DNA from: Methylococcales bacterium
GTDB lineage: Bacteria > Pseudomonadota > Gammaproteobacteria > Methylococcales > Methylomonadaceae
DNA length: 64,000 bases
Direction of reading: 5' to 3'
NCBI GenBank assembly: GCA_028712795.1
Contig: JAQTPT010000004.1
Location: 78,601-142,600, forward strand
Below are positions 26,978 through 35,601 of this stretch, piece after piece. Made by a program: the position numbers and the translations under genes. The notes below the pieces were generated by a model that searched no databases, had not been told where the DNA came from, and worked only from the letters and a program-made list of their open reading frames with translations. The first letter of the stretch is position 1. Each line of letters opens with the position of its first letter.

Positions 26978-27128
26978 GTTAAGTTCATTTTTGTAAAAAT
27001 ACTCACGCTTATCGTCACGTTTGATAGGGTGCTGACTTCATATTTGCAGTTGGTTATCAGACGGGATAGGCGGAGGCATAACCCAACCCGGAATAAAATA
27101 TTCCGAATTTAAAACTTAGGAGAAATAA

Positions 27129-27869
27129 ATGGCAGCAGTATCCATGCGTCAAATGCTTGAAGCGGGTGTTCACTTTGGACACCAGACCCGTTATTGGAAC
27201 CCGAAAATGGCCACATACCTTTTCGGAGCCCGTAATAAAATCCATATCATTGATTTGGAAAAAACGCTTCCGATGTTTAATGACGCAATGAATTATCTGG
27301 GTCAGATGACAGCAAATAAAGGCACCATCCTGTTTGTTGGCACTAAAAAGTCAGCGCGTAAAGTTGTTGCGGAAGAAGCGGCTCGTTGTGGAATGCCCTA
27401 TGTTAATCATCGCTGGTTAGGCGGCATGATGACCAACTTCAAAACAATCAAGAAATCGATTAACCGTCTTAAAGAATTGGAAGCAATGAAAGCCGACGGT
27501 ACGCTTTATCAACGTTTCGGAAAAAAAGAAGCGTTAGGCATGGAGCGCGAACTGGAAAAGCTGGAACGGAGTCTTGGCGGCATCAAGGATATGAAAGGCG
27601 TTCCAGACGTGATTTTCGTACTGGATGTCGGTTATGAAAAAAATGCCATCAGCGAAGCAAAAAAATTAGGCATTCCGGTAGTCGGCATTGTTGATTCTAA
27701 CAATTCACCCGAAAAAATTGATTATGTCATTCCAGGCAATGACGATTCGATTCGCGCCGTTAAACTATACTGCGAAAGTGTTTCTGCTGCGGTGATGGAA
27801 GCGAAAACAGCGAGTTTGGGGTTGTCAGCAAAGTCAGATGATTTTGTTGAAGAAACCGCGGCAGAATAA
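27129..27869 (+). CDS. rpsB: 30S ribosomal protein S2
   Basis: Small-subunit protein S2, 246 residues, starting [27 protein letters not shown], an unmistakable signature, followed by [12 protein letters not shown] and [17 protein letters not shown] sits 7 nt upstream of the ATG. It opens the rpsB-tsf-pyrH-frr-uppS-cdsA-dxr-rseP gene string. The acidic C-terminal tail is usual. Confidence 0.98.
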   Translation: MAAVSMRQMLEAGVHFGHQTRYWNPKMATYLFGARNKIHIIDLEKTLPMFNDAMNYLGQMTANKGTILFVGTKKSARKVVAEEAARCGMPYVNHRWLGGMMTNFKTIKKSINRLKELEAMKADGTLYQRFGKKEALGMERELEKLERSLGGIKDMKGVPDVIFVLDVGYEKNAISEAKKLGIPVVGIVDSNNSPEKIDYVIPGNDDSIRAVKLYCESVSAAVMEAKTASLGLSAKSDDFVEETAAE

Positions 27870-27926
27870 ATTATAAATTTATCTTATACAACAGTTTTCC
27901 TTAGATGTGAAAACTTAAATAAGTGC

Positions 27927-27956
27927 AAAAAACGCCTCCTTACGGGAGGCGTTTTT
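27927..27956 (+). terminator. Terminator/attenuator between rpsB and tsf
   Basis: AAAAACGCCTCCTTACGGGAGGCGTTTTT is a textbook intrinsic terminator 58 nt after the rpsB stop codon and about 30 nt before tsf. As tsf follows in the same direction, it probably attenuates transcription, giving more S2 than EF-Ts message. Confidence 0.85.
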
Positions 27957-27986
27957 ACAGTGACGATATTTTGAGGAAATACAAGA

Positions 27987-28877
27987 ATGAGCATTACTAT
28001 TAGTGCAGGAATGGTTAAGGAGCTGCGCGAAAGAACAAGCTCCGGTATGATGGAGTGCAAAAGGGCCTTAGTTGAAGCCAATGGCGACATGGAGTTGGCT
28101 ATTGAAAATATGCGCAAATCCGGTTTAGCCAAGGCTGATAAAAAGTCAGGCCGTATTGCGGCTGAAGGTATTATCGGGGTTAAAGTCAGTGATAATGGCA
28201 AAGCGGCGGCCATCGTTGATATTAACTGTGAAACTGATTTTGTTGCTAAAGCGGATGATTTCGTCAATTTCGTCAATAGTGTTTCAGTGGCTTTATTGAA
28301 TGCCGAACACATTGATACAGAAGAACAATTGCTGGCAATGCCATTGGAAGGTGGCGTTACTGTTGATGAAATGCGCCGCGGCTTGATTTCAAAATTGGGC
28401 GAGAACATTACTATCAGACGTTTTGAAAAATTTAAAACCGCTGACGGTGGCACCGCATGCTATTTGCATGGCAATAAAATTGGCGTGATTATTGAACTGG
28501 CGACAGCAGATCAGGAATTAGGCAAAGACCTTGCCATGCACATTGCTGCCAGCAAGCCCAGTTATGTTTCTGAAGGGCAAGTGCCCGCTGAAACGATTGA
28601 AAAGGAAAAAGAAATTTTCAGGGCCCTATCTGCCGAAAGCGGCAAGCCTGCGGACATCATAGAAAAAATGATTGCCGGTCAGATCCGGAAATTTTTGGCG
28701 GAAGTGACCTTGTTAGGCCAGCCTTTTATCAAAGACGACAAAGTGACTGTAGATAAGTTGTTGTCATCAAAAGGTAACAAAGCTATCCGTTTCATTCGTT
28801 TTGAAGTGGGTGAAGGCATAGAGAAAAAAGAAGAAAACTTTGCCGAAGAAGTGATGGCGCAAGTTAGAGGAAGCTGA
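27987..28877 (+). CDS. tsf: Elongation factor Ts
   Basis: EF-Ts recycles EF-Tu by exchanging GDP for GTP. The 296 residues include the N-terminal UBA domain (MSITISAGMVKELRERTSSG, MMECKRALVEANGDMELA), the EF-Tu contact TDFVAK in VDINCETDFVAKADDF (about 79-94) and the C-terminal dimerisation domain. It follows rpsB after an attenuator-like terminator. The ATG is preceded by TTGAGGAAATAC, a good ribosome site. Confidence 0.98.
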   Translation: MSITISAGMVKELRERTSSGMMECKRALVEANGDMELAIENMRKSGLAKADKKSGRIAAEGIIGVKVSDNGKAAAIVDINCETDFVAKADDFVNFVNSVSVALLNAEHIDTEEQLLAMPLEGGVTVDEMRRGLISKLGENITIRRFEKFKTADGGTACYLHGNKIGVIIELATADQELGKDLAMHIAASKPSYVSEGQVPAETIEKEKEIFRALSAESGKPADIIEKMIAGQIRKFLAEVTLLGQPFIKDDKVTVDKLLSSKGNKAIRFIRFEVGEGIEKKEENFAEEVMAQVRGS

Positions 28878-28984
28878 GATCATTGGAGTTAGGTTGACTT
28901 TGCTGGGCAACCTAACCTAAAACAAGTGACAATGGCTTGATGGGTTACCATAATCCAATTTATTAAACCGACCCGGAAAATACT

Positions 28985-29710
28985 ATGACTAAACCAATTT
29001 GCCAGAGAATTTTGCTTAAATTAAGCGGTGAGGCTTTAATGAGCGAGACAGGCGGCAGTATCGATGCTGATATTGTTAAACGCCTTGCCGTTGAAATCAA
29101 AGAATTATGTGAAGTTGGCATTCAAGTTGGTTTAGTTATCGGCGGCGGCAATATATTGCGGGGTGCAGAAAAGGCCGCAGAAGGTTTGGATAGGGTCACC
29201 AGCGATCAGATGGGCATGTTGGCTACAGTCATCAATGCGTTGGCTATGCAGGATGCGCTGGAAGCTCACGGCCAGCAGGTCAGGGTAATGTCTGCGCTTA
29301 AAATTAACCAGGTTTGTGAGGATTATATTCGCCGCCGGGCTGTCAGGCATTTAGAGAAAGGCCGGGTGGTTATTTTTGCCGCCGGTACCGGCAATCCTTT
29401 TTTTACTACTGATTCGGCTGCAAGTCTTAGGGCGATTGAAATTAACGCAGAGCTGATGATTAAAGCGACAAAAGTCAAAGGCGTGTATTCGGCAGACCCT
29501 TTAAAAAAGAAGGATGCTGTATTTTATTCACGATTAACTTATGATCAAGCGCTTGATCAGCGCCTCAATGTTATGGACACCACCGCATTGGTGTTGTGTA
29601 GGGACAACAATGTACCGATGCGAGTAATGAATATTTTTGAGCAAGGCGCTGTCATGAGGCTAATGATGGGCGAAGAGATTGGCTCTCTTATTGAACGAGG
29701 AACAGATTAA
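28985..29710 (+). CDS. pyrH: Uridylate kinase
   Basis: Phosphorylates UMP to UDP for RNA and DNA precursors; bacterial members are hexameric amino-acid-kinase-fold enzymes. The 241 residues show [11 protein letters not shown] (about 8-18), [14 protein letters not shown] (about 52-65), [16 protein letters not shown] (about 130-145) and [13 protein letters not shown]. The stop shares bases with the frr start (TAATG), giving coupled translation. Confidence 0.98.
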   Translation: MTKPICQRILLKLSGEALMSETGGSIDADIVKRLAVEIKELCEVGIQVGLVIGGGNILRGAEKAAEGLDRVTSDQMGMLATVINALAMQDALEAHGQQVRVMSALKINQVCEDYIRRRAVRHLEKGRVVIFAAGTGNPFFTTDSAASLRAIEINAELMIKATKVKGVYSADPLKKKDAVFYSRLTYDQALDQRLNVMDTTALVLCRDNNVPMRVMNIFEQGAVMRLMMGEEIGSLIERGTD

Positions 29711-30267
29711 TGATTAGTGATATCCAACAGGGCGCTGCAACCCGCATGGGCAAGAGTATTGATGCGTTAAAGCATGAGCTCTCAAAAATTAGGACAGGCA
29801 GGGCACACCCAAGCTTGCTGGATCAAATCACCGTTTCATATTATGGAACGGAGTCGGCATTATCGCAGGTTGCCAATATTGCTGTTGAGGATGCGCGCAC
29901 CTTAACCATTACTCCCTGGGAAAAAGGCATGGTGCAAGCAATAGAAAAAGCCATTATGAAATCTGATCTGGGTTTAAATCCGGCCACCAATGGCATGACA
30001 ATCCGCATTCCTTTGCCGCCGCTGACAGAAGAGCGTCGTCGCGGACTGGTTAAAGTCGTAAAGCACGAAGCTGAAAACGGCCGTGTGGCGATCAGAAATA
30101 TTCGTCGTGATGCCAATTCAGAAATAAAGGAAGCCTTGAAGGAAAAAATGATTTCTGAAGATGAAGCGCGGGCAGCCGAAGAAAAAATACAAAAACTAAC
30201 TGATCAGTATGTAAAGGAAGTAGAAAAGTTACTGGAAGCAAAAGAGGCAGATTTATTATCCATTTAA
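29710..30267 (+). CDS. frr: Ribosome recycling factor
   Basis: RRF splits post-termination ribosomes together with EF-G. The 185 residues match E. coli RRF in length: [19 protein letters not shown] near the start, [17 protein letters not shown], and the C-terminal [18 protein letters not shown] helix region. It directly follows pyrH and lies 13 nt before uppS. Confidence 0.98.
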   Translation: MISDIQQGAATRMGKSIDALKHELSKIRTGRAHPSLLDQITVSYYGTESALSQVANIAVEDARTLTITPWEKGMVQAIEKAIMKSDLGLNPATNGMTIRIPLPPLTEERRRGLVKVVKHEAENGRVAIRNIRRDANSEIKEALKEKMISEDEARAAEEKIQKLTDQYVKEVEKLLEAKEADLLSI

Positions 30268-30280
30268 TAGAGAAATAATA

Positions 30281-31048
30281 ATGCCCGCTGAAGAAAGTAA
30301 TAATCTGGAATCTGACAACAATAATCCCCGCCATATCGCCATTATCATGGATGGCAACGGCCGATGGGCGCAAAAAAGATTTATGCCAAGAGCGGTCGGT
30401 CATCAGGCTGGCGTTAAAGCCGTTAGAAAAATAGTGGAGTATTGCGCCAAGCACAAGGTTGAAGTCTTGACTTTGTTTGCTTTTAGTAGCGAAAACTGGC
30501 GGCGGCCAGAAACAGAAGTTAGCCTGCTGATGGCGCTTTTTATGGCAACCCTGCAAAGGGAAATCACAAAGCTCGATCGTAATAATATCCGCTTGCGCTT
30601 TATTGGCGACAGGTCAGCGTTTTCAGATAAGTTACAACAAAAAATGATCGAGGGAGAGGCTCAAACTCAAAACAATACCGATTTAACGTTGGTTGTTGCT
30701 GCAAATTACGGCGGTCATTGGGATATGTGCCAGGCAGTTCAGAAAGTGGTCAAAAAAATGGCTACTGGAGAGTTGGAAAATCAGGTGATTAGCGAGCAGT
30801 TGATTAACCAGCATTTGTCAACGGCTGGCCTGCCGGATCCTGACCTGTTTATAAGAACAGGTGGCGAACAACGTGTCAGCAATTTTATGTTATGGCAATT
30901 AGCCTATACAGAATTGTATTTTACAACAACGCTCTGGCCTGATTTTGACCAGAATTCACTTGAAGATGCTATCAAGAGCTTTAAAAGCCGGCAACGGCGC
31001 TTTGGTCATACCAGTGAGCAAGTTCTTAATAAATCAGTCAATTTATAA
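30281..31048 (+). CDS. uppS: Undecaprenyl diphosphate synthase
   Basis: A cis-prenyltransferase making C55 undecaprenyl diphosphate, the lipid carrier for wall synthesis. The 255 residues have the catalytic HIAIIMDGNGRWAQKR motif (Asp about residue 25), GHQAGVKAVRKIV, the FAFSSENWRRP motif and the C-terminal PDLFIRTGGEQRVSNFMLWQ. It lies upstream of cdsA and dxr, so isoprenoid and phospholipid supply are coordinated. Confidence 0.97.
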   Translation: MPAEESNNLESDNNNPRHIAIIMDGNGRWAQKRFMPRAVGHQAGVKAVRKIVEYCAKHKVEVLTLFAFSSENWRRPETEVSLLMALFMATLQREITKLDRNNIRLRFIGDRSAFSDKLQQKMIEGEAQTQNNTDLTLVVAANYGGHWDMCQAVQKVVKKMATGELENQVISEQLINQHLSTAGLPDPDLFIRTGGEQRVSNFMLWQLAYTELYFTTTLWPDFDQNSLEDAIKSFKSRQRRFGHTSEQVLNKSVNL

Positions 31049-31096
31049 CCCTAGGGATGAAATTACCATTCCTTAATACCTACATAGCTTACAAAA

Positions 31097-31978
31097 ATGT
31101 TACTAAAGCGAATTTTAACGGCATTAGTCCTTGCTTCTCTGATCGCATTGGCAGTATTCACCTTGCCGATGGAATATTTCTCATTGGTGATAGGCCTGAT
31201 CACTCTTATAGCTGCATGGGAATGGAGTACCCTTGCAGGGCTTACCTCCATGGTTAAGCGCATATTATTTCTGTTGGCCTTGATTCTGCCAATGTTAGGT
31301 ATTCAATTTTGGACTCAAATTCTTGAGTTGGTCGCACAAACCTTAGATTGGCCCGATGTCAGGGATTATTCAGGCATTCTGGAATGGCTGGTTATACCGC
31401 CGGTGTTATTCTGGATGTTGGTTATGATATTGATCCGATACACACCGGCAGGGGTGTTGAATCTACAACCGAAAACCCGATATAAAGTATTAATCGGCTT
31501 GTTCGTTTTATTTTCAGCATGGATGTTTTTATCCCGATTAAGAGCTTTTTACGGACCGGAAATGACAATGTATTTTTTAATCCTGATTTGGGTTGCGGAT
31601 ATTTCTGCCTATTTTGCCGGGAAGAAATGGGGTTCAACCAAGTTGGCGCCTGAAATCAGCCCGGGTAAAACAGTGGCTGGAATGTACGGCGCTTTAACAG
31701 TCGGTTTCGTTTGGGCAGCAATTTTCATTGGCTATTATGGCTATCGGGATGGCTTTGTATGGCTCAGGATATTTGATTTTTTACTGTTGTCTGTATTGAC
31801 TGTGTTGATTTCCATTTATGGTGATCTATTTATTAGCGTGGTCAAGCGTCAGCGTGGTGTAAAGGATAGTGGAACATTATTACCGGGTCACGGTGGTATT
31901 CTGGATAGAACTGACAGCCTGATTGCCGCCATTCCATTTTTTTATGCCGGTATAGTGCTTATTGGGCTTGATTCATGA
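31097..31978 (+). CDS. cdsA: Phosphatidate cytidylyltransferase
   Basis: CdsA converts phosphatidate and CTP to CDP-diacylglycerol in the inner membrane. The 293 residues contain about eight hydrophobic segments and end in the CDS signature [20 protein letters not shown] followed by GILDRTDSL, whose Asp residues bind metal. [13 protein letters not shown] is also conserved. The last four bases overlap the dxr start (ATGA). Confidence 0.96.
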   Translation: MLLKRILTALVLASLIALAVFTLPMEYFSLVIGLITLIAAWEWSTLAGLTSMVKRILFLLALILPMLGIQFWTQILELVAQTLDWPDVRDYSGILEWLVIPPVLFWMLVMILIRYTPAGVLNLQPKTRYKVLIGLFVLFSAWMFLSRLRAFYGPEMTMYFLILIWVADISAYFAGKKWGSTKLAPEISPGKTVAGMYGALTVGFVWAAIFIGYYGYRDGFVWLRIFDFLLLSVLTVLISIYGDLFISVVKRQRGVKDSGTLLPGHGGILDRTDSLIAAIPFFYAGIVLIGLDS

Positions 31979-33159
31979 AAGGTATCTGCATACTGGGTGC
32001 AACCGGTTCAATTGGCGTCAGTACTTTAGACGTAATTGCCAGACACACCGATCTTTATAACGTTGTCGCTTTAACGGCTAACAACAATATTGACTTACTC
32101 TATGAGCAATGTCTGGAGCATCGACCTGAATTTGTTGTAGTTGTCGATGAAAAAAAGGCTCTGGCATTTACGGAAAAGCTCAAAAATTCGCCGGTCTCCG
32201 ATATTAAAGTACTGTCAGGAGCCGACTCACTGGAGTACGTTGCAACACTGGACAACGTTGATTCAGTCATGGCGGCAATTGTTGGCGCGGCGGGTTTGTT
32301 GCCCAGTTTGGCGGCGGCAAAGGCGGGTAAGATAATATTATTAGCCAATAAAGAAGCCTTGGTGATGTCTGGCGATATATTTATGCAAGCCGTTGCAGAG
32401 TCAGGTGCGCAATTATTGCCTATCGACAGTGAACACAATGCTATTTTTCAATGTATGCCTGCCGGCTATAAATCGGGTATGCATGCGAAACAAGCCAGAC
32501 GCATTTTACTGACCGCTTCAGGCGGGCCCTTTCGTGAAATGCCATTAGATCAATTGGTCAATGTCACGCCCGATCAAGCGGTTGCCCACCCAAATTGGGA
32601 CATGGGCAGAAAAATTTCGGTAGATTCTGCAACCATGATGAATAAAGGCTTGGAAATGATTGAGGCCTGTATTTTATTCGCCATGACGCCGGATCAAATA
32701 CAAGTGGTCATCCATCCTCAAAGCATTATCCATTCGATGGTGGATTATGTGGATGGCACTGTATTGGCGCAAATGGGCAACCCGGATATGCGCGTTCCCA
32801 TTGCCTATTCAATGGCATGGCCAGAACGTTTTGATTCGGGTGTTGAACCGTTGAATATTTTTGATGTCCGACGTATGGATTTTGAAGAGCCGAATCTGGA
32901 ACGATTTCCCTGTTTGCGCCTCGCTTATGAGGCCATTAAAAAGGGTGGCATTATACCGACGATTTTGAATGCCGCCAATGAAATAGCCGTGGAAGCGTTT
33001 TTGAATGAAAGGGTTCGTTTTACCGATATTCCGGTTATTATCGAAAGATGCATGGAAAGGTTTGAAGCCAAGCCAGCCAACACCCTTGATATTATCTTAG
33101 GGGTAGATCAACAGGCCAGATTGGTGTCTGAACAAATTATTAACGAGCTTTATCATTGA
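31975..33159 (+). CDS. dxr: 1-deoxy-D-xylulose 5-phosphate reductoisomerase
   Basis: Dxr converts DXP to 2-C-methyl-D-erythritol 4-phosphate with NADPH in the non-mevalonate isoprenoid pathway. The 394 residues carry the NADPH loop [12 protein letters not shown] (about 6-17), [11 protein letters not shown], the metal/substrate region [15 protein letters not shown] (about 145-159), [10 protein letters not shown] and the flexible-loop [20 protein letters not shown]. The stop overlaps the rseP ATG by one base (TGATG). Confidence 0.98.
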   Translation: MKGICILGATGSIGVSTLDVIARHTDLYNVVALTANNNIDLLYEQCLEHRPEFVVVVDEKKALAFTEKLKNSPVSDIKVLSGADSLEYVATLDNVDSVMAAIVGAAGLLPSLAAAKAGKIILLANKEALVMSGDIFMQAVAESGAQLLPIDSEHNAIFQCMPAGYKSGMHAKQARRILLTASGGPFREMPLDQLVNVTPDQAVAHPNWDMGRKISVDSATMMNKGLEMIEACILFAMTPDQIQVVIHPQSIIHSMVDYVDGTVLAQMGNPDMRVPIAYSMAWPERFDSGVEPLNIFDVRRMDFEEPNLERFPCLRLAYEAIKKGGIIPTILNAANEIAVEAFLNERVRFTDIPVIIERCMERFEAKPANTLDIILGVDQQARLVSEQIINELYH

Positions 33160-34520
33160 TGGATTTATTGCATACGCTATTTTATTTTGCCATTGCCATA
33201 GGCATTTTGGTTTCATTTCATGAATACGGGCATTTCTGGGTGGCGCGAAAAGCCGGAGTAAAAGTTCTTCGTTTTTCTGTCGGTTTCGGGAAAGTATTAT
33301 GGTCTTATCAGAAACACCCTGAAGCCACAGAGTATGTATTATCTGCCATTCCCCTGGGTGGCTACGTCAAAATGGTCGATGAGAGGGAAGGCGAGGTTAA
33401 AAAAGAAGACTTGCCTTTCGCTTTTAACCGGCAGTCTCTAATGGCCAGGACTGCAATAGTTTCGGCGGGTCCCATTTTTAACCTGTTGCTTGCCGTTGCC
33501 TTGTTTTGGAGTGTTCTGGTTATTGGCGAAACGGGCATAAAACCCATATTGGGAGCAGTAGGGCAGGGCACAATAGCCGCTACAGCCGGTTTTGTTGAAG
33601 GTGATCAAATTATCTCCGTCAATGACAAGCAGACGCCGACATGGACGGAAGCCATGGGCTCAATCGTCGCCTCGGCACTGGATGGTGATCAGGACATTAA
33701 GGTCACCGTAAAAAATTTCGATGATCAGCAAAATGTCAGGATCCTGAAGATCGCTGAAAGCGATGCCCAGAATCCTGAAGCGCTGTATGAGCACTTGGGT
33801 TTCAAACCATGGTCGCCAAAATTAAAGCCCATTATAGGAAAAGTGCTTCCCGACAGCGCCGCATTAGCCGCCGGTTTGCGCCAGGGTGATTTGATTGTAA
33901 GTGCTGATGGCATAACAATGAACGACTGGATGCAATGGGTAGACACGGTAAAAAATCATCCTGGCGTTGCCATTAAAATAAATATTGAACGTGATGGCGT
34001 TCTGTTGCCCATAACCATTACGCCAAAAAGCGTACAAGCCGGGCAGAAAACTGAAGGCAAGATTGGCGCGTCTGTCTTTGTCCCGGAAGACTTGATAAAG
34101 TCGCTGAGCGTCGAATATTCACTATCGCCATTGGCTGCAATACCGGTTGCTCTGGAAACGACCTGGTCTTATGCCTCGACGACCTTAAAAATGATGGGCA
34201 AGATGTTGATAGGCAAGGCTTCGGTAAAAAATCTGAGCGGACCCGTCAGCATTGCCCAGTATGCAGGCCAATCCGCCACTATGGGCTTAACGCCTTTTTT
34301 AAAGTTTATGGCGCTGGTCAGTGTCAGTTTAGGCGTTCTTAATTTATTGCCAGTTCCCGTGCTGGACGGCGGGCATCTACTATTTTTCGCCCTGGAAGCG
34401 ATCAAAGGCCGCCCCGTTTCAGAAAAAATACAATCCTTTTTCCAGCAAATCAGCATTGCTTTGCTGATGTCTTTAATGGCGCTTGCTATGGTACTGGATA
34501 TCCAACGATTATTTCATTAA
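33159..34520 (+). CDS. rseP: Site-2 protease RseP
   Basis: RseP cleaves anti-sigma factor RseA inside the membrane and so releases sigma-E on envelope stress. The ATG at 33159 gives 453 residues; an adjacent TTG would add one. The N-terminal helix contains the zinc motif HEYGH (about 21-25). Two periplasmic PDZ domains follow (about 115-295), and NLLPVPVLDGGHLLFF (about 393-408) supplies the second catalytic Asp. In most gammaproteobacteria bamA follows; here it is replaced by dsbC. Confidence 0.97.
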   Translation: MDLLHTLFYFAIAIGILVSFHEYGHFWVARKAGVKVLRFSVGFGKVLWSYQKHPEATEYVLSAIPLGGYVKMVDEREGEVKKEDLPFAFNRQSLMARTAIVSAGPIFNLLLAVALFWSVLVIGETGIKPILGAVGQGTIAATAGFVEGDQIISVNDKQTPTWTEAMGSIVASALDGDQDIKVTVKNFDDQQNVRILKIAESDAQNPEALYEHLGFKPWSPKLKPIIGKVLPDSAALAAGLRQGDLIVSADGITMNDWMQWVDTVKNHPGVAIKINIERDGVLLPITITPKSVQAGQKTEGKIGASVFVPEDLIKSLSVEYSLSPLAAIPVALETTWSYASTTLKMMGKMLIGKASVKNLSGPVSIAQYAGQSATMGLTPFLKFMALVSVSLGVLNLLPVPVLDGGHLLFFALEAIKGRPVSEKIQSFFQQISIALLMSLMALAMVLDIQRLFH

Positions 34521-34686
34521 GGAATAAGCAGGAATTTAAGTCAGGCTTCTTGCTCACTCTACCTCCAGGAGAGGGGATATTAGGGGGGGCAGGTTATTTA
34601 ATGCGCGCTCCTAGGTTAGGCGCAGGCTAGAGTTAAAGACCCCAAATTTTAAGCCTTCAAAATTTCAATAAATACACGGGAAAACC

Positions 34687-35409
34687 ATGAGAAAAGTTAT
34701 TAGGATTGCAGCCTTATCACTGGCAAGTCTGGCATTGCCTATCGCTAATGCTGATGAGGCAGCCATTAAGCAAGCGATGGTAAAGTCAATGCCGTCGGTG
34801 AAGATTGATTCCATTAAGCCTTCTGTCGTTAAAGGCCTTTATGAGGTCATAGTCGGTGCTAATATTTTCTATATTTCCGAGGATGGAAAATATTTGCTGC
34901 AAGGACGCCTGGTTGATTTGGCGGCCCGCAAAGATTTGACAGAAGAAAAATTGAGCGGCACACGAAAACAAGCCCTTGAGAAAATCGGTCAGAAAAATAT
35001 GATCGTCTTTAAGCCGAAGGTCAGTAAATATACGGTTTCTATTTTTACCGACATAGACTGCGGGTATTGCCGTAAACTCCATTCAGAGATAGACCAATAT
35101 TTGGCTGAAGGCATTACAATCCAATACCTGTTTTTCCCCAGAGCAGGAAAAGATTCCGATTCCTACAAGAAAGCCGTCTCTGTCTGGTGCGCTGATGACC
35201 GGAATGCGGCTTTGACAGCCGCCAAAAAAGACCAAAAAATACCAGAGAAAACCTGCGACAACCCGGTTGATGAACACATGCAATTAGGCGCCGATTTTGA
35301 CGTGAAAGGAACGCCGATGATTGTCACGGAGAAAGGTAATATCTATCCGGGTTATTTACCCGCAAAACAATTGCTCGAAGCACTGGAAAGCGAAAAAAAT
35401 CCAAAATAA
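34687..35409 (+). CDS. dsbC: Periplasmic disulfide isomerase DsbC
   Basis: DsbC reshuffles wrong disulfides in periplasmic proteins. The 240-residue protein has a signal peptide (about 1-22, ending SLALPIANA), an N-terminal dimerisation domain (about 23-85, IDSIKPSVVKGLYEVIVG) and a thioredoxin fold with the active site DIDCGYCRKLH. The cis-Pro loop is DVKGTPMIV, and a second Cys pair (WCADD, EKTC) is conserved. It is separated from rseP by 166 nt and probably has its own promoter. Confidence 0.95.
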   Translation: MRKVIRIAALSLASLALPIANADEAAIKQAMVKSMPSVKIDSIKPSVVKGLYEVIVGANIFYISEDGKYLLQGRLVDLAARKDLTEEKLSGTRKQALEKIGQKNMIVFKPKVSKYTVSIFTDIDCGYCRKLHSEIDQYLAEGITIQYLFFPRAGKDSDSYKKAVSVWCADDRNAALTAAKKDQKIPEKTCDNPVDEHMQLGADFDVKGTPMIVTEKGNIYPGYLPAKQLLEALESEKNPK

Positions 35410-35601
35410 ATCGAAAGGTCAGAATCAATTGAGCTTGACCCCATTGCCCGCTGGAGGCTGATTACAGGGTTGGTTAATCCGTCCCCTGCGGCTGCGCCTT
35501 ACGGGTCTCTCCAGAATTAGTAGGATTATGGAATTGCTCCCGTTTCCCTTTTAATTCCGCCTTGCGCAATTAACAAGTCAACCTGAATGTGGAGCATGTC
35601 G

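Noticed and set aside
27884..28453. 189-codon minus-strand frame over tsf
   Set aside because: Overlaps a certain essential gene and has no similarity or ribosome site.
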